From: Hoeflea sp.
GTDB taxonomy: Bacteria > Pseudomonadota > Alphaproteobacteria > Rhizobiales > Rhizobiaceae
Reading direction: 5' to 3'
NCBI GenBank assembly: GCA_019084245.1
Contig: JAHRFE010000004.1
Span: forward strand, 186,001 to 250,000
Length of the DNA: 64,000 nt
The translations under genes were made by a program, and so were the position numbers. Below are positions 1 to 8,593 of this stretch, piece after piece. The notes below the pieces were generated by a model. That model saw only the letters and a program-made list of their open reading frames with translations. It did not search any database and was not told where the DNA came from. Within the stretch, counting starts at the first letter, position 1. Each line of letters starts with the position of its first letter.

Positions 1-171
1 TTGCCAGGCGCGCGGTGCGGGCGCCATTGACGGCAGCGCCCGGTTCGTGGCGCTTTTATCCCCCGTCGACGCCTGACACGTTTCCCAGGTCCGGCGCGCT
101 CCCTGACGTTGCGCTTTCAATCGCAGCCCCGCTCTCCTATATCGGAACAAGCAACCGGAGCAGGCCGCACA

Positions 172-1644
172 GTGTCATCATCCATCACTTCCATCACCGA
201 TGAGGCGCTGATCGCGTTTGACACGCTTGCCGATCGCGCCAGCAGCCTTATCCAGCCGACCCTGCGGCTCGGCGTCACCGGCCTGTCGCGCGCGGGCAAG
301 ACGGTCTTCATCACCGCGCTGGTCCACAATCTCTTGCATGGCGGCCGCCTGCCGATGTTCGAGGCCGCCCATTCGGGCCGCTTGGCGCGGTCGTTTCTCG
401 AACCGCAGCCCGATGACGCAGTGCCGCGGTTCCAGTATGAGGACCACGCCGCACGCATGATCGCCGATCGGATCTGGCCCGATTCCACCCGCGCCATCTC
501 GGAATTGCGGCTGGTCATCGAGTATGAATCAGCCAGCGGCTGGAACCGGTTCTTCTCGGGCGGCAGGTTGTGTCTCGACATTGTCGATTACCCCGGCGAA
601 TGGCTGCTCGACCTGCCGCTGCTGGGCCAGGATTTTGCGCAATTCTCCTTGAACGCCGCCACGCTGGCCCGCTCCCCGGTGCGCCATGATCTCGCCGCCC
701 CCTGGCTCGAAAAAGCCAAGGCGATCGACCCGCACAAGCAAGCCGATGAGAGCGACGCGCGCGAACTGGCGCGGCTGTTCACCGGTTATCTGCGCGCCTG
801 CAAGTTGGAAGAGCGCGCGCTGTCCACGCTGCCGCCCGGGCGGTTCCTGATGCCCGGCGACCTCGACGGCTCTCCGGCGCTGACCTTCGCGCCACTGCCC
901 AACCTGCCCGACGGGCCTGCGCCGAAGGGCTCGCTGATGGCGATGATGGAGCGGCGCTACGAGAGCTACAAATCGGTCGTGGTCAAGCCGTTCTTCCGCG
1001 AGCATGTCGCCCGGCTCGACCGCCAGATCGTGCTGATCGACGCCATGCAGGCGATGAATGCCGGCCGCGAGGCGGTCATCGATCTGGAGCGCGCGCTCTC
1101 GGATGTGCTGTCCTGCTTCCGGCCCGGCGGCGGCAATTTCCTGACCAACCTTTTCTCGCGCCGCATCGACAAGGTGCTGATCGCCGCCACCAAGGCCGAC
1201 CATCTGCATCATGAGAGCCACGACCGGCTGGAGGCGATCGCTCGCCGCATCGTCGAGCGGGCCTCGGCCAATATCGGCTCGTCGGGCGCCGATATCGAAG
1301 TGCTGGCGCTCGCGGCGGTGCGGGCCACGCGCGAGGCGAGCGTCCGCCAGAGCGGCGAAGACCTGCCCGTCATCGTCGGCACGCCGCTCGACGGCGAGCG
1401 CATCGACGGCGAACTGTTCGACGGAAACAGGAAAACAGCTATATTTCCCGGGGACTTGCCGCGAAATCCGGATTCATTCTTCAAAGCCGTTGATTCAATG
1501 TCTCAACCCTTGCTGCCGGAGATCAACATCGTCCGCTTCCGCCCGCCCCTGATCGAGGAGAGCGAGGCAGGGGTGAAACTGTCGCTGCCGCATATCCGCC
1601 TCGACCGGGCTTTGGAATACCTTTTGGGAGACCGGCTCGCATGA
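172..1644 (+). CDS. ycjX: YcjX-family GTP-binding protein (DUF463)
   Basis: Predicted P-loop NTPase of the YcjX/DUF463 family, 490 aa from this start. A Walker A motif GLSRAGKT lies at residues 37-44, and the region around VDYPGEWLLDLPLL resembles the family's second nucleotide-binding segment. The chosen start is GTG at 172, because a GGAG-type ribosome-binding site sits about 12 bases upstream; an ATG at 109 in the same frame would add 21 poorly conserved-looking residues. The gene overlaps ycjF by 4 bases (ATGA), so the two are translationally coupled. The pair is known from stress and envelope regulons in other proteobacteria, but the molecular role is unknown. No gene could be supported in bases 1-171. 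Confidence 0.9.
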   Translation: MSSSITSITDEALIAFDTLADRASSLIQPTLRLGVTGLSRAGKTVFITALVHNLLHGGRLPMFEAAHSGRLARSFLEPQPDDAVPRFQYEDHAARMIADRIWPDSTRAISELRLVIEYESASGWNRFFSGGRLCLDIVDYPGEWLLDLPLLGQDFAQFSLNAATLARSPVRHDLAAPWLEKAKAIDPHKQADESDARELARLFTGYLRACKLEERALSTLPPGRFLMPGDLDGSPALTFAPLPNLPDGPAPKGSLMAMMERRYESYKSVVVKPFFREHVARLDRQIVLIDAMQAMNAGREAVIDLERALSDVLSCFRPGGGNFLTNLFSRRIDKVLIAATKADHLHHESHDRLEAIARRIVERASANIGSSGADIEVLALAAVRATREASVRQSGEDLPVIVGTPLDGERIDGELFDGNRKTAIFPGDLPRNPDSFFKAVDSMSQPLLPEINIVRFRPPLIEESEAGVKLSLPHIRLDRALEYLLGDRLA

Positions 1645-2747
1645 CCGATCACGATCAGCCGCCGCGCAAGCCGCGCGCCTTCGCCGTGGACGAACCCGTC
1701 AGGAAAGCGGCTCCGGACAAGACCGGCACGCAGCCCAGATCCACCGGGAATGCGCGCAAGCCCTCGGCCATTCCCGTCGCCACCGTGTCGATGACCATGG
1801 AGGAAGACGATCCATTCCTGCCGCCTCCCGCCGCCCTGGAGGCACTCACGCCCCCGCCCGCCAGGCCGCGCCGGCGCCGCTTGACCGCCGGCAAGATCCT
1901 GACCGCGAGCCTGGGCTTCCTTTTGCTGCTGGCGCTGGGCGTGTGGACCGACAGCCTGATCCGGGACCTGTTCGACCGCCTGCCCTGGCTCGGCTGGGTC
2001 GCCTTCGGCGCCGCCGTGATCGCGGTGCTGGCGCTGATCGTGCTCGCCATCAGGGAGTTCATCGGTTTGCGTCGCCTCGCCCAGGTAGCAAACTTGCGCG
2101 ACTCCATCGCCGCCAAGAGCAAATCCGCAACCGCCAAGGAAGCCCGCGCGCTCAGCGCCGAGGTGGTGGCGCAGATTGCCGCCAACCCGCTGAGCGCCCG
2201 CGGACGCAAGAGCCTCAAGGCGCTCGACGACGAGATCATCGACGGCCCGCATTATCTGGCCTTTACCGAGCGCGAACTGATGGCCTCGCTCGACCGCCAG
2301 GCGCGCACGCTGATCATCAACGCCGCGCGCCGCGTCTCGGTGGTCACCGCCGTCAGCCCGCGCGCCTTTGTCGATCTCGCCTATGTCGGCTTCGAGGCAG
2401 TGCGACTGATCCGCAATATGGCCGAGCTCTATGGCGGCCGCCCCGGCACCATCGGCATGATCCGCCTGTTCCGCGACGTCATCGCCCATCTCGCCGTCAC
2501 CGGGGCGATCGCCGCGGGCGACAGCCTGATCCAGCAGGTGGTTGGCCACGGCATTGCAGCCAAACTCTCGGCCCGGCTCGGCGAAGGCGTCATCAACGGG
2601 CTGATGACGGCGCGGATCGGCATTTCCGCGATGGATCTGTGCCGGCCGATGCCGTTCACGGCGCTCAAGCGCCCGGGCATGGGCGATTTCATGTCCGATC
2701 TCACAGTCTTCGCGAGCAAGACCGCCGCTGCGGAAAAACCCCAGTGA
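1641..2747 (+). CDS. ycjF: YcjF-like membrane protein (TIGR01620/DUF697 family)
   Basis: Inner-membrane protein of 368 aa. A proline- and charge-rich cytoplasmic N-terminus (residues 1-82) is followed by two hydrophobic segments at about 86-105 and 115-138. The remainder is an Ala-rich, mostly helical domain of the DUF697 type, with further hydrophobic stretches near VSVVTAVSPRAFVDLAYVG and GAIAAGDSLIQQVVG. It overlaps ycjX by 4 bases and is the usual partner of that gene. Function is unknown; a role with YcjX in envelope stress is an inference from family context. Confidence 0.87.
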   Translation: MTDHDQPPRKPRAFAVDEPVRKAAPDKTGTQPRSTGNARKPSAIPVATVSMTMEEDDPFLPPPAALEALTPPPARPRRRRLTAGKILTASLGFLLLLALGVWTDSLIRDLFDRLPWLGWVAFGAAVIAVLALIVLAIREFIGLRRLAQVANLRDSIAAKSKSATAKEARALSAEVVAQIAANPLSARGRKSLKALDDEIIDGPHYLAFTERELMASLDRQARTLIINAARRVSVVTAVSPRAFVDLAYVGFEAVRLIRNMAELYGGRPGTIGMIRLFRDVIAHLAVTGAIAAGDSLIQQVVGHGIAAKLSARLGEGVINGLMTARIGISAMDLCRPMPFTALKRPGMGDFMSDLTVFASKTAAAEKPQ

Positions 2748-2854
2748 CCGGCTATGATTGTTGCCGGAAATGTGGATAAGTCGACGCTGATTACGGTCCA
2801 TTAACCATTCTCGGTCAATTTCGGGCTTCGTTTCCAGCCGCAACAGGTGTGACC

Positions 2855-3394
2855 ATGTCTTCCAAGTTTCGCATCCTTACACTCAGTCTTGCGGCAGCCG
2901 CCCTGCTTTCAGCCCAGCCGGCATTTTCTCGCGACAAGGACACGGTGTTCTTTGAATCCGTTGCAGGCGCCTGGAAAGGTCCGGGCGAGATTGTCGCCGG
3001 CAAGTACAAGGGCACCAAATTCGTCTGCAATCTCGCGGGCGGCCAACATGACGGCAAGGCCATCGGCATCACGCTGGACGGCACGTGCCGCGTTGGCGTG
3101 TTCAACCAGAAAATGTCCGCCGTCATCACCCGCAAGGGCAAGAGCTACACCGGCAAGTTCCTCGATGGCTCGGCCGGCGAAGGCCTCGACATCGTCTCCG
3201 GTCAGGTCTCGGGCGACCGCGCCGTCATGGGCATCAACCGCAAGACGCTCAATGGCGCGATGATCGCCCGGCTCAACGATTCCGAGACGATGAACGTGAC
3301 CATTTCGGTCAAGGTCGGCGAGGAAATGGTGCCGGTCATCGGCATGACGCTCAAGCGCGGCGCCCAGAAGATCGCCACCGGCGCCATTCGCTGA
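2855..3394 (+). CDS. Small secreted protein of unknown function
   Basis: A 179-aa protein that starts with a clear signal peptide (positively charged start, hydrophobic LTLSLAAAALLSAQPAFS, cleavage probably after AFS). The mature part is a beta-rich, Gly- and Lys-containing sequence with two cysteines (FVCNLAGG and GTCRVGV), probably a disulphide-bonded periplasmic domain. ATG 2855 is preferred over an in-frame GTG at 2849 because an AGG lies at a suitable distance upstream. It stands alone between ycjF and the convergent fol operon. I do not recognise a characterised family. Confidence 0.72.
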   Translation: MSSKFRILTLSLAAAALLSAQPAFSRDKDTVFFESVAGAWKGPGEIVAGKYKGTKFVCNLAGGQHDGKAIGITLDGTCRVGVFNQKMSAVITRKGKSYTGKFLDGSAGEGLDIVSGQVSGDRAVMGINRKTLNGAMIARLNDSETMNVTISVKVGEEMVPVIGMTLKRGAQKIATGAIR

Positions 3395-3432
3395 TTTCAG
3401 CCGGGTTGAGCCGAGCCCACCTGTATCGGGCT

Positions 3433-3954
3433 CTACGCCTCGCCCTGCCACCAGTCGCCATCGGCGCTCAAACTCTCGATCCCTTCCGAATCCACCTCAC
3501 TCGACCAGTCGGCGATGCTTTGCAGGTTGACCACCGCGCGCGGCGCGATGTCTGCCAGAGGCACCATCACGAAGGCGCGCTCGGTCATGCGCGGATGCGG
3601 CACGGTAAGGTCGGCGTGGTCGGAGAGGAAATCGCCATGCAGCAGCACGTCGAGATCGATGGTGCGCGGGCCCCAGCGGTCGGTGCGCACCCGGTCGAGC
3701 TGCAATTCGATGTCGAGGCAGACCTTCAAGAGTTCATGCGGATCGAGCCGGGTCTCGACCAGCGCGCAGGCGTTCAGAAACCAGTCCTGGTCGGTGTTGC
3801 CCCAGGGCGGCGTCCGGTAGAGCCGCGACACTGTGCGCAGCTTGATATCCTGATGGGCGTCGAGCAGCTTCAGCGCGCGGGCCATGGTCTGGCGCGGATT
3901 GCCGATATTGCCGCCCAGCCCGATGGCGGCGATGACGGATTTGGCTTCAGGCAC
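3433..3954 (-). CDS. folK: 2-amino-4-hydroxy-6-hydroxymethyldihydropteridine pyrophosphokinase
   Basis: FolK (HPPK) transfers pyrophosphate from ATP to 6-hydroxymethyl-7,8-dihydropterin, the step before dihydropteroate synthase in folate synthesis. The 173-aa protein shows the family landmarks: GLGGNIGNP near the N-terminus, SRLYRTPPWG, and the signature RWGPRTIDLDVL that binds Mg-ATP, followed by VPHPRMTERAFVMVPLADI. It is the last gene of a folP-folB-folK operon and overlaps the end of folB by 8 bases. The length is typical. Cytoplasmic. Confidence 0.97.
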   Translation of the reverse strand: MPEAKSVIAAIGLGGNIGNPRQTMARALKLLDAHQDIKLRTVSRLYRTPPWGNTDQDWFLNACALVETRLDPHELLKVCLDIELQLDRVRTDRWGPRTIDLDVLLHGDFLSDHADLTVPHPRMTERAFVMVPLADIAPRAVVNLQSIADWSSEVDSEGIESLSADGDWWQGEA

Positions 3955-4315
3955 GATGCTCCACCGTCACTTCAACATGATCGAGAATGCCCGGCACTGC
4001 GGCACTCGGCTTGCGCACGGTAATACGGGCCATGCGGATCTGCGGGAATTCGGCGGCGAGCGCCTTGGCGATGTCGAGCGCCAGCGCCTCGATCAGGTAG
4101 CGCCGCTTGCCGGTGACAATGTCCTCCATCACCTTGAAGGCGACGCCGTAATGCACGGTGCCCTCGATGTCGTCGGTCTCAAGCGCAGTGCCCGGATCGA
4201 CCTCCAGCTCGGCATCGACGAAGAAGCGCTGGCCGAGGAATTCCTCCTCGTCATGAACGCCGTGGCGGGCGAAAAACGCGCAATTGACGAGACGGATGAT
4301 GTAGCTGTCAGCCAT
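3947..4315 (-). CDS. folB: Dihydroneopterin aldolase
   Basis: FolB cleaves 7,8-dihydroneopterin to 6-hydroxymethyl-dihydropterin and glycolaldehyde. The 122-aa protein has the family pattern: a conserved N-terminal FFARHGVHDEE segment with the catalytic Glu region, the central TVHYGVAF segment, YLIEALA in the middle and a C-terminal VRKPSAAVPG motif. The ATG at 4315 overlaps the folP stop by 8 bases, and its own end overlaps folK by 8 bases, so all three are tightly coupled. The same frame is open further upstream, but that extension lies inside folP and has no domain character. Confidence 0.96.
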   Translation of the reverse strand: MADSYIIRLVNCAFFARHGVHDEEEFLGQRFFVDAELEVDPGTALETDDIEGTVHYGVAFKVMEDIVTGKRRYLIEALALDIAKALAAEFPQIRMARITVRKPSAAVPGILDHVEVTVEHRA

Positions 4316-5183
4316 GGCCGCGGTCCTGTTCGCGGCTGCTTTGAACCATCGCGTCGGCAACCGCAAGCCCGTCCATGTTGAAAGCGACATTGTGAACCCG
4401 GAACATCGCAGCACCGGCGAGCCGCAGCGCCACGCTGGTGGCCACGGTGCCGACATCGCGGTCGGGCGCCTCGCGTCCGGTGAGCCCGCCGATGAAGCGC
4501 TTGCGCGAGGTGCCCGCCAGCAGCGGCAGCGAGAGCGCATGCAGTTCGGCAAAGCGCGCCATCAGCTCAAGATTGTCGCGCGCGTCCTTGGCAAAGCCGA
4601 AGCCCGGATCGATAAGAATCCGGTCGTCGCCGATCCCTGCCTTGCGGGCAATCGCCAGAGAGGCCTTGAACCAGAAGAACTGGTCTTCGATGAGATCCGG
4701 CAGACAGGTCCGGTCGCGGCCGGTATGCATGATCGCGACCGCAGCGCCCGCGTCGCTCGCCACCCGCGCGATCTCCGGCTCGCGCTGCAGCCCCCAGACA
4801 TCATTGACAAGGTGCGCGCCCGCGCCAAGCGCCAGCCGCGCGGTCTCCGCCCGCCATGTATCGACCGATATCAACAAACCGCGGCCGCCAAGCGCCTCGA
4901 TCACCGGCATGATCCGCCGCTGTTCCTCGATCGCGTCAACCGGATCGGCGCCCGGCCGGGTCGATTCGCCGCCGATGTCGATGATCGCGGCGCCGGCTTC
5001 AGCCATGGCCAATGCCGCGGTGATCGCGGCATCGGCATCCGCCGCAAGCCCGCCGTCGGAGAACGAATCCGGCGTCACGTTCAGAATGCCCATCACCTGC
5101 GATTTCGGCCCAAGCTCCAGCCGTGCACCGCGGCCAAGCCGAAATGTCCTGGGTTCAAAAACGTTGTCGGGAGGTGATTGCAT
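4308..5183 (-). CDS. folP: Dihydropteroate synthase
   Basis: FolP condenses the pterin pyrophosphate with 4-aminobenzoate to give 7,8-dihydropteroate; it is the sulfonamide target. The 291-aa TIM-barrel protein shows both family signatures: MGILNVTPDSFSDGG near residue 31 and IIDIGGESTRPGA near residue 68. It also has NDVWGL, IMHTGR (the family usually has MH), DPGFGFAK and GTSRKRFIG. ATG 5183 is chosen because family homology begins shortly after it; the frame stays open upstream without sense. First gene of the folP-folB-folK operon. Confidence 0.97.
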   Translation of the reverse strand: MQSPPDNVFEPRTFRLGRGARLELGPKSQVMGILNVTPDSFSDGGLAADADAAITAALAMAEAGAAIIDIGGESTRPGADPVDAIEEQRRIMPVIEALGGRGLLISVDTWRAETARLALGAGAHLVNDVWGLQREPEIARVASDAGAAVAIMHTGRDRTCLPDLIEDQFFWFKASLAIARKAGIGDDRILIDPGFGFAKDARDNLELMARFAELHALSLPLLAGTSRKRFIGGLTGREAPDRDVGTVATSVALRLAGAAMFRVHNVAFNMDGLAVADAMVQSSREQDRGHG

Positions 5184-5288
5184 GAGGCTGCTTTCCGGTT
5201 GCCTGTGGCAATTTGGTATGCGCTTCCTGTTGCATGAGCAGGCTCCATGGCGCAAGTTCCCCGACATCGTTTGCAGCCGGAGTCTTTC

Positions 5289-5903
5289 ATGCGCGCCCTT
5301 CGCCCCGCCGTCACGGTGCTGTTGCTGTGCCTGGCGCCATTTCCCGGCGCATCCGAGCCGCTGATCACCAAGACCTACTCCTATTTCACCATCGGTGGCC
5401 GCACCGGGGCCGAGCTGGAACGGGAACTGTACAGCCTCGGGCCGATGCTGTCGGGGACCGGTACGCGCCATGCAGGCGCCACCAGGATCAAGCTCGGCGG
5501 AACGGTCAATTATGAAAGCAGCGGCGGCTGGTGCCGCGTTACCGACGCCGTGGTCAAGCTCGAGACCCAGTTGACCCTGCCGCGCTGGAAGGACCGCAAG
5601 CATGCCAGCCGCGAGATGGTGCTGATCTGGGACGTCCTGTCGGCCGACATCAAGCGTCACGAGGAACGCCACGCGGAAATTGCCCGCCAATACGCCCGCC
5701 AACTGGAAAAGGCGCTTGAAGACCTCAGGCCGGAGCGCTCCTGCGAGAAAATGCAAACCCGGGTCGACGCCGTCACCAAGAAGATCGTCGACAAGCATGC
5801 TGCCGACCAGGACAGGTTCGACCGCGTCGAAGGGGCGAGTTTCGAGCGCCGCATGACCAGGATGCTCGGTTTTGCGCTGGAAAAACAGCGGGGCAATGAC
5901 TGA
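5289..5903 (+). CDS. DUF922 family secreted protein, putative Zn-dependent protease
   Basis: A 204-aa exported protein. It opens with a signal peptide (MRALRP then a hydrophobic run ending APFPGASE). The body matches the DUF922 pattern: an N-terminal segment of the type YSYFTIGGRTGAELERELYSLGP, a conserved GWCRVTDAVVKLETQLTLPRW segment and then HEERHAEIAR. HEERH resembles the HExxH zinc motif, which is why the family is called a predicted protease; activity is not established. ATG 5289 has a GGAG about 7 bases upstream; an earlier ATG at 5247 would bury the signal peptide. Divergent from folP. Confidence 0.85.
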   Translation: MRALRPAVTVLLLCLAPFPGASEPLITKTYSYFTIGGRTGAELERELYSLGPMLSGTGTRHAGATRIKLGGTVNYESSGGWCRVTDAVVKLETQLTLPRWKDRKHASREMVLIWDVLSADIKRHEERHAEIARQYARQLEKALEDLRPERSCEKMQTRVDAVTKKIVDKHAADQDRFDRVEGASFERRMTRMLGFALEKQRGND

Positions 5904-6234
5904 GCCTCTCGGAAGTCATCGCTGCATGAGAGGCCTTGCGGGCCGTCTCGATTCCGGAAAGTTTCGCAATATCAACGTCTCGCCCAGGTTTTTCCGAGCG
6001 CGTGCCCATGCATCTTGAAGACTGAGACACTCACATCCAAGTATTTCCCAGGAATTTTCGCGGCCGTTCGCGACCCTGAATTCCCACCGGGCATTCCTCG
6101 CAATATTCGGGGCCGCTACATTAGGTACTCTGTCCATCAAGGGGCATTTTAATCAACTGATTCGAGTTCTCCCGGCGCACGGAAGCCGCTTGATGGTCCT
6201 CCCTCATCGAGTTTGATACCTTTTGCGCCCATCT
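5904..6234. other. Gene-poor stretch between the DUF922 gene and the reductase
   Basis: No confident gene. A 74-codon minus-strand frame at 5916-6140 (start MMDRVPNVAAPN) is open and ends near the DUF922 stop, but it has no clear ribosome-binding site and no family I recognise. Its middle (GCECLSLQDAWARARKNLGET) loosely resembles small DUF6894-type proteins. The right part leads into a plus-strand terminator, so a small transcript may be made here. Confidence 0.4.
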
Positions 6235-6273
6235 GGCCTCGCTTTCCTTTGCGGAATAGCGAGGCCTTTTTTT
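6150..6273 (+). ncRNA. Candidate small RNA ending at an intrinsic terminator
   Basis: The plus strand just before a strong terminator carries an unpaired-looking pyrimidine stretch TCCTCCCTC at about 6197-6205. This is complementary to a Shine-Dalgarno sequence and is a typical feature of trans-acting rhizobial small RNAs. The nearest plus-strand gene ends 332 bases before the terminator, so the terminator is poorly explained by that gene. The 5' end is a guess; no convincing promoter is visible. Confidence 0.25.
6235..6273 (+). terminator. Intrinsic terminator
   Basis: A perfect 9-bp stem GGCCTCGCT (6235-6243) pairs with AGCGAGGCC (6258-6266) and is followed at once by seven T residues (6267-6273). 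Polarity is plus strand; read on the minus strand there is no U-tract, so it does not serve the reductase gene that ends at 6303. Confidence 0.85.
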
Positions 6274-6302
6274 GGCATCTCGAAGAAGAAACGGCCAGTG
6301 AC

Positions 6303-7713
<1,411 letters not shown>

Positions 7714-7846
7714 TCATACACGCTGGACCGCATGAGGCAAGAATGAAAACCACGCTGCGACAGCGTTGCGCGGCATGGTTTTCCAAAATGCGATTATAAT
7801 GGCTGGCTCGGGCCCATCGATTGAAAGCCCGCGATACCGTGACGCG

Positions 7847-8215
7847 TCAGCGCATCAGGCCTGCGATGAAAGTGTCCGCGTCGATGACCGACTTGGCGAA
7901 GGCTGCGATGGCGGCCGGATTGCGCGGCTTGGTTTCAACCATCGAGGCGCAGCGGGCGACATCGAAGGCCCCTACCCCCTTGGCGGCTCCGGCCAGCCGG
8001 TGTGCCAATTCGGTGCGGGCCTTGGCGTCTAGGCTCCCGATCTTCGCGACCGCCTCGCGCGCCTGGCGGGCAAACAGCGCCAGCACTTCGGTTTCCAGAG
8101 ACTTGTCGCCGCCTGTCTGGCGCGCGAGATGGACCAGATCGATCGGCCGGCCGCCCGATGGACGCGGCTGAAAGCTGACTTCCGGGGCTTCGAAGGCTAT
8201 GTTGAGCGCCGCCAT
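7847..8215 (-). CDS. Hpt-domain histidine phosphotransfer protein
   Basis: A single-domain phosphorelay protein of 122 aa. The four-helix Hpt signature is seen at residues 70-83, LAHRLAGAAKGVGA, with His72 the predicted phosphorylated residue. There is no kinase, receiver or membrane segment, so it should shuttle phosphate between a separately encoded hybrid kinase and a response regulator. It is divergently arranged with the growth pole ring-like gene, with a CtrA-box-like site between them. Whether it feeds the cell-cycle phosphorelay is only a suggestion from position. ATG 8215 is chosen because the upstream in-frame extension looks non-coding. Confidence 0.86.
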   Translation of the reverse strand: MAALNIAFEAPEVSFQPRPSGGRPIDLVHLARQTGGDKSLETEVLALFARQAREAVAKIGSLDAKARTELAHRLAGAAKGVGAFDVARCASMVETKPRNPAAIAAFAKSVIDADTFIAGLMR

Positions 8216-8593
8216 GGCGGGAATCCTTTGTTTACTGTTTGATTGGCGAGTGTGGGGGCGGCAGCCTCTAGATCGGGTAAACGTCAGTCCTGTCTCCGGC
8301 GAAAAATCTGCCGGGATGGTTAACGGTTGGTAAATGTGGCGTTTCATTGGCGTTTGCGCCTTTTTTTGACACAGAGCATCGCTAAATAGCGGTGGATGCT
8401 GGGCTCATATCGCTGCTTTCAATTGTTAATTTGTGCCGTGTGTGTCACTTATTTGGAAGTTTGAGGGTCCGGAAGCGGGACACGACAGCCATTTTGCCGA
8501 TTCGCGGCAGGTCGTCGGTTCCGATTTTGGGTGTGCACCAGTGGCGGGTTCGCACGACCAATCCCCTCCATAGAGTAACGAGGCTTGAGTGGC
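8216..8593. other. Divergent promoter region, Hpt gene / growth pole ring-like gene
   Basis: A 378-bp stretch without a gene, clearly richer in A and T than its flanks in the middle (8340-8460). It contains a CtrA-like motif (8320-8334), a poly-T run ending in TTGACA (8366-8371) that could be a -35 element without an obvious -10, and the ribosome-binding region before 8594. Confidence 0.5.
8320..8334. promoter_or_regulatory. CtrA-box-like motif
   Basis: TTAA, 7 bases, TAAA on the plus strand; on the minus strand this reads TTTA-N7-TTAA, one mismatch from the CtrA consensus TTAA-N7-TTAA. It lies about 105 bases upstream of the Hpt gene start. A single near-match can arise by chance. Confidence 0.35.

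Noticed and set aside
15-203. 62-codon frame at the left edge
   Set aside because: It overlaps the start of ycjX, has Pro/Ser/Arg-rich shadow composition and no ribosome-binding site.
1503-2843. Long minus-strand open frame (446 codons) opposite ycjF
   Set aside because: It is antisense to a convincing gene, has His/Gly/Arg-rich low-complexity translation and no domain; such frames are frequent in GC-rich codon usage.
5916-6140. 74-codon minus-strand frame
   Set aside because: Kept only as a note: weak resemblance to small DUF6894-type proteins, but no start signal and no firm homology.
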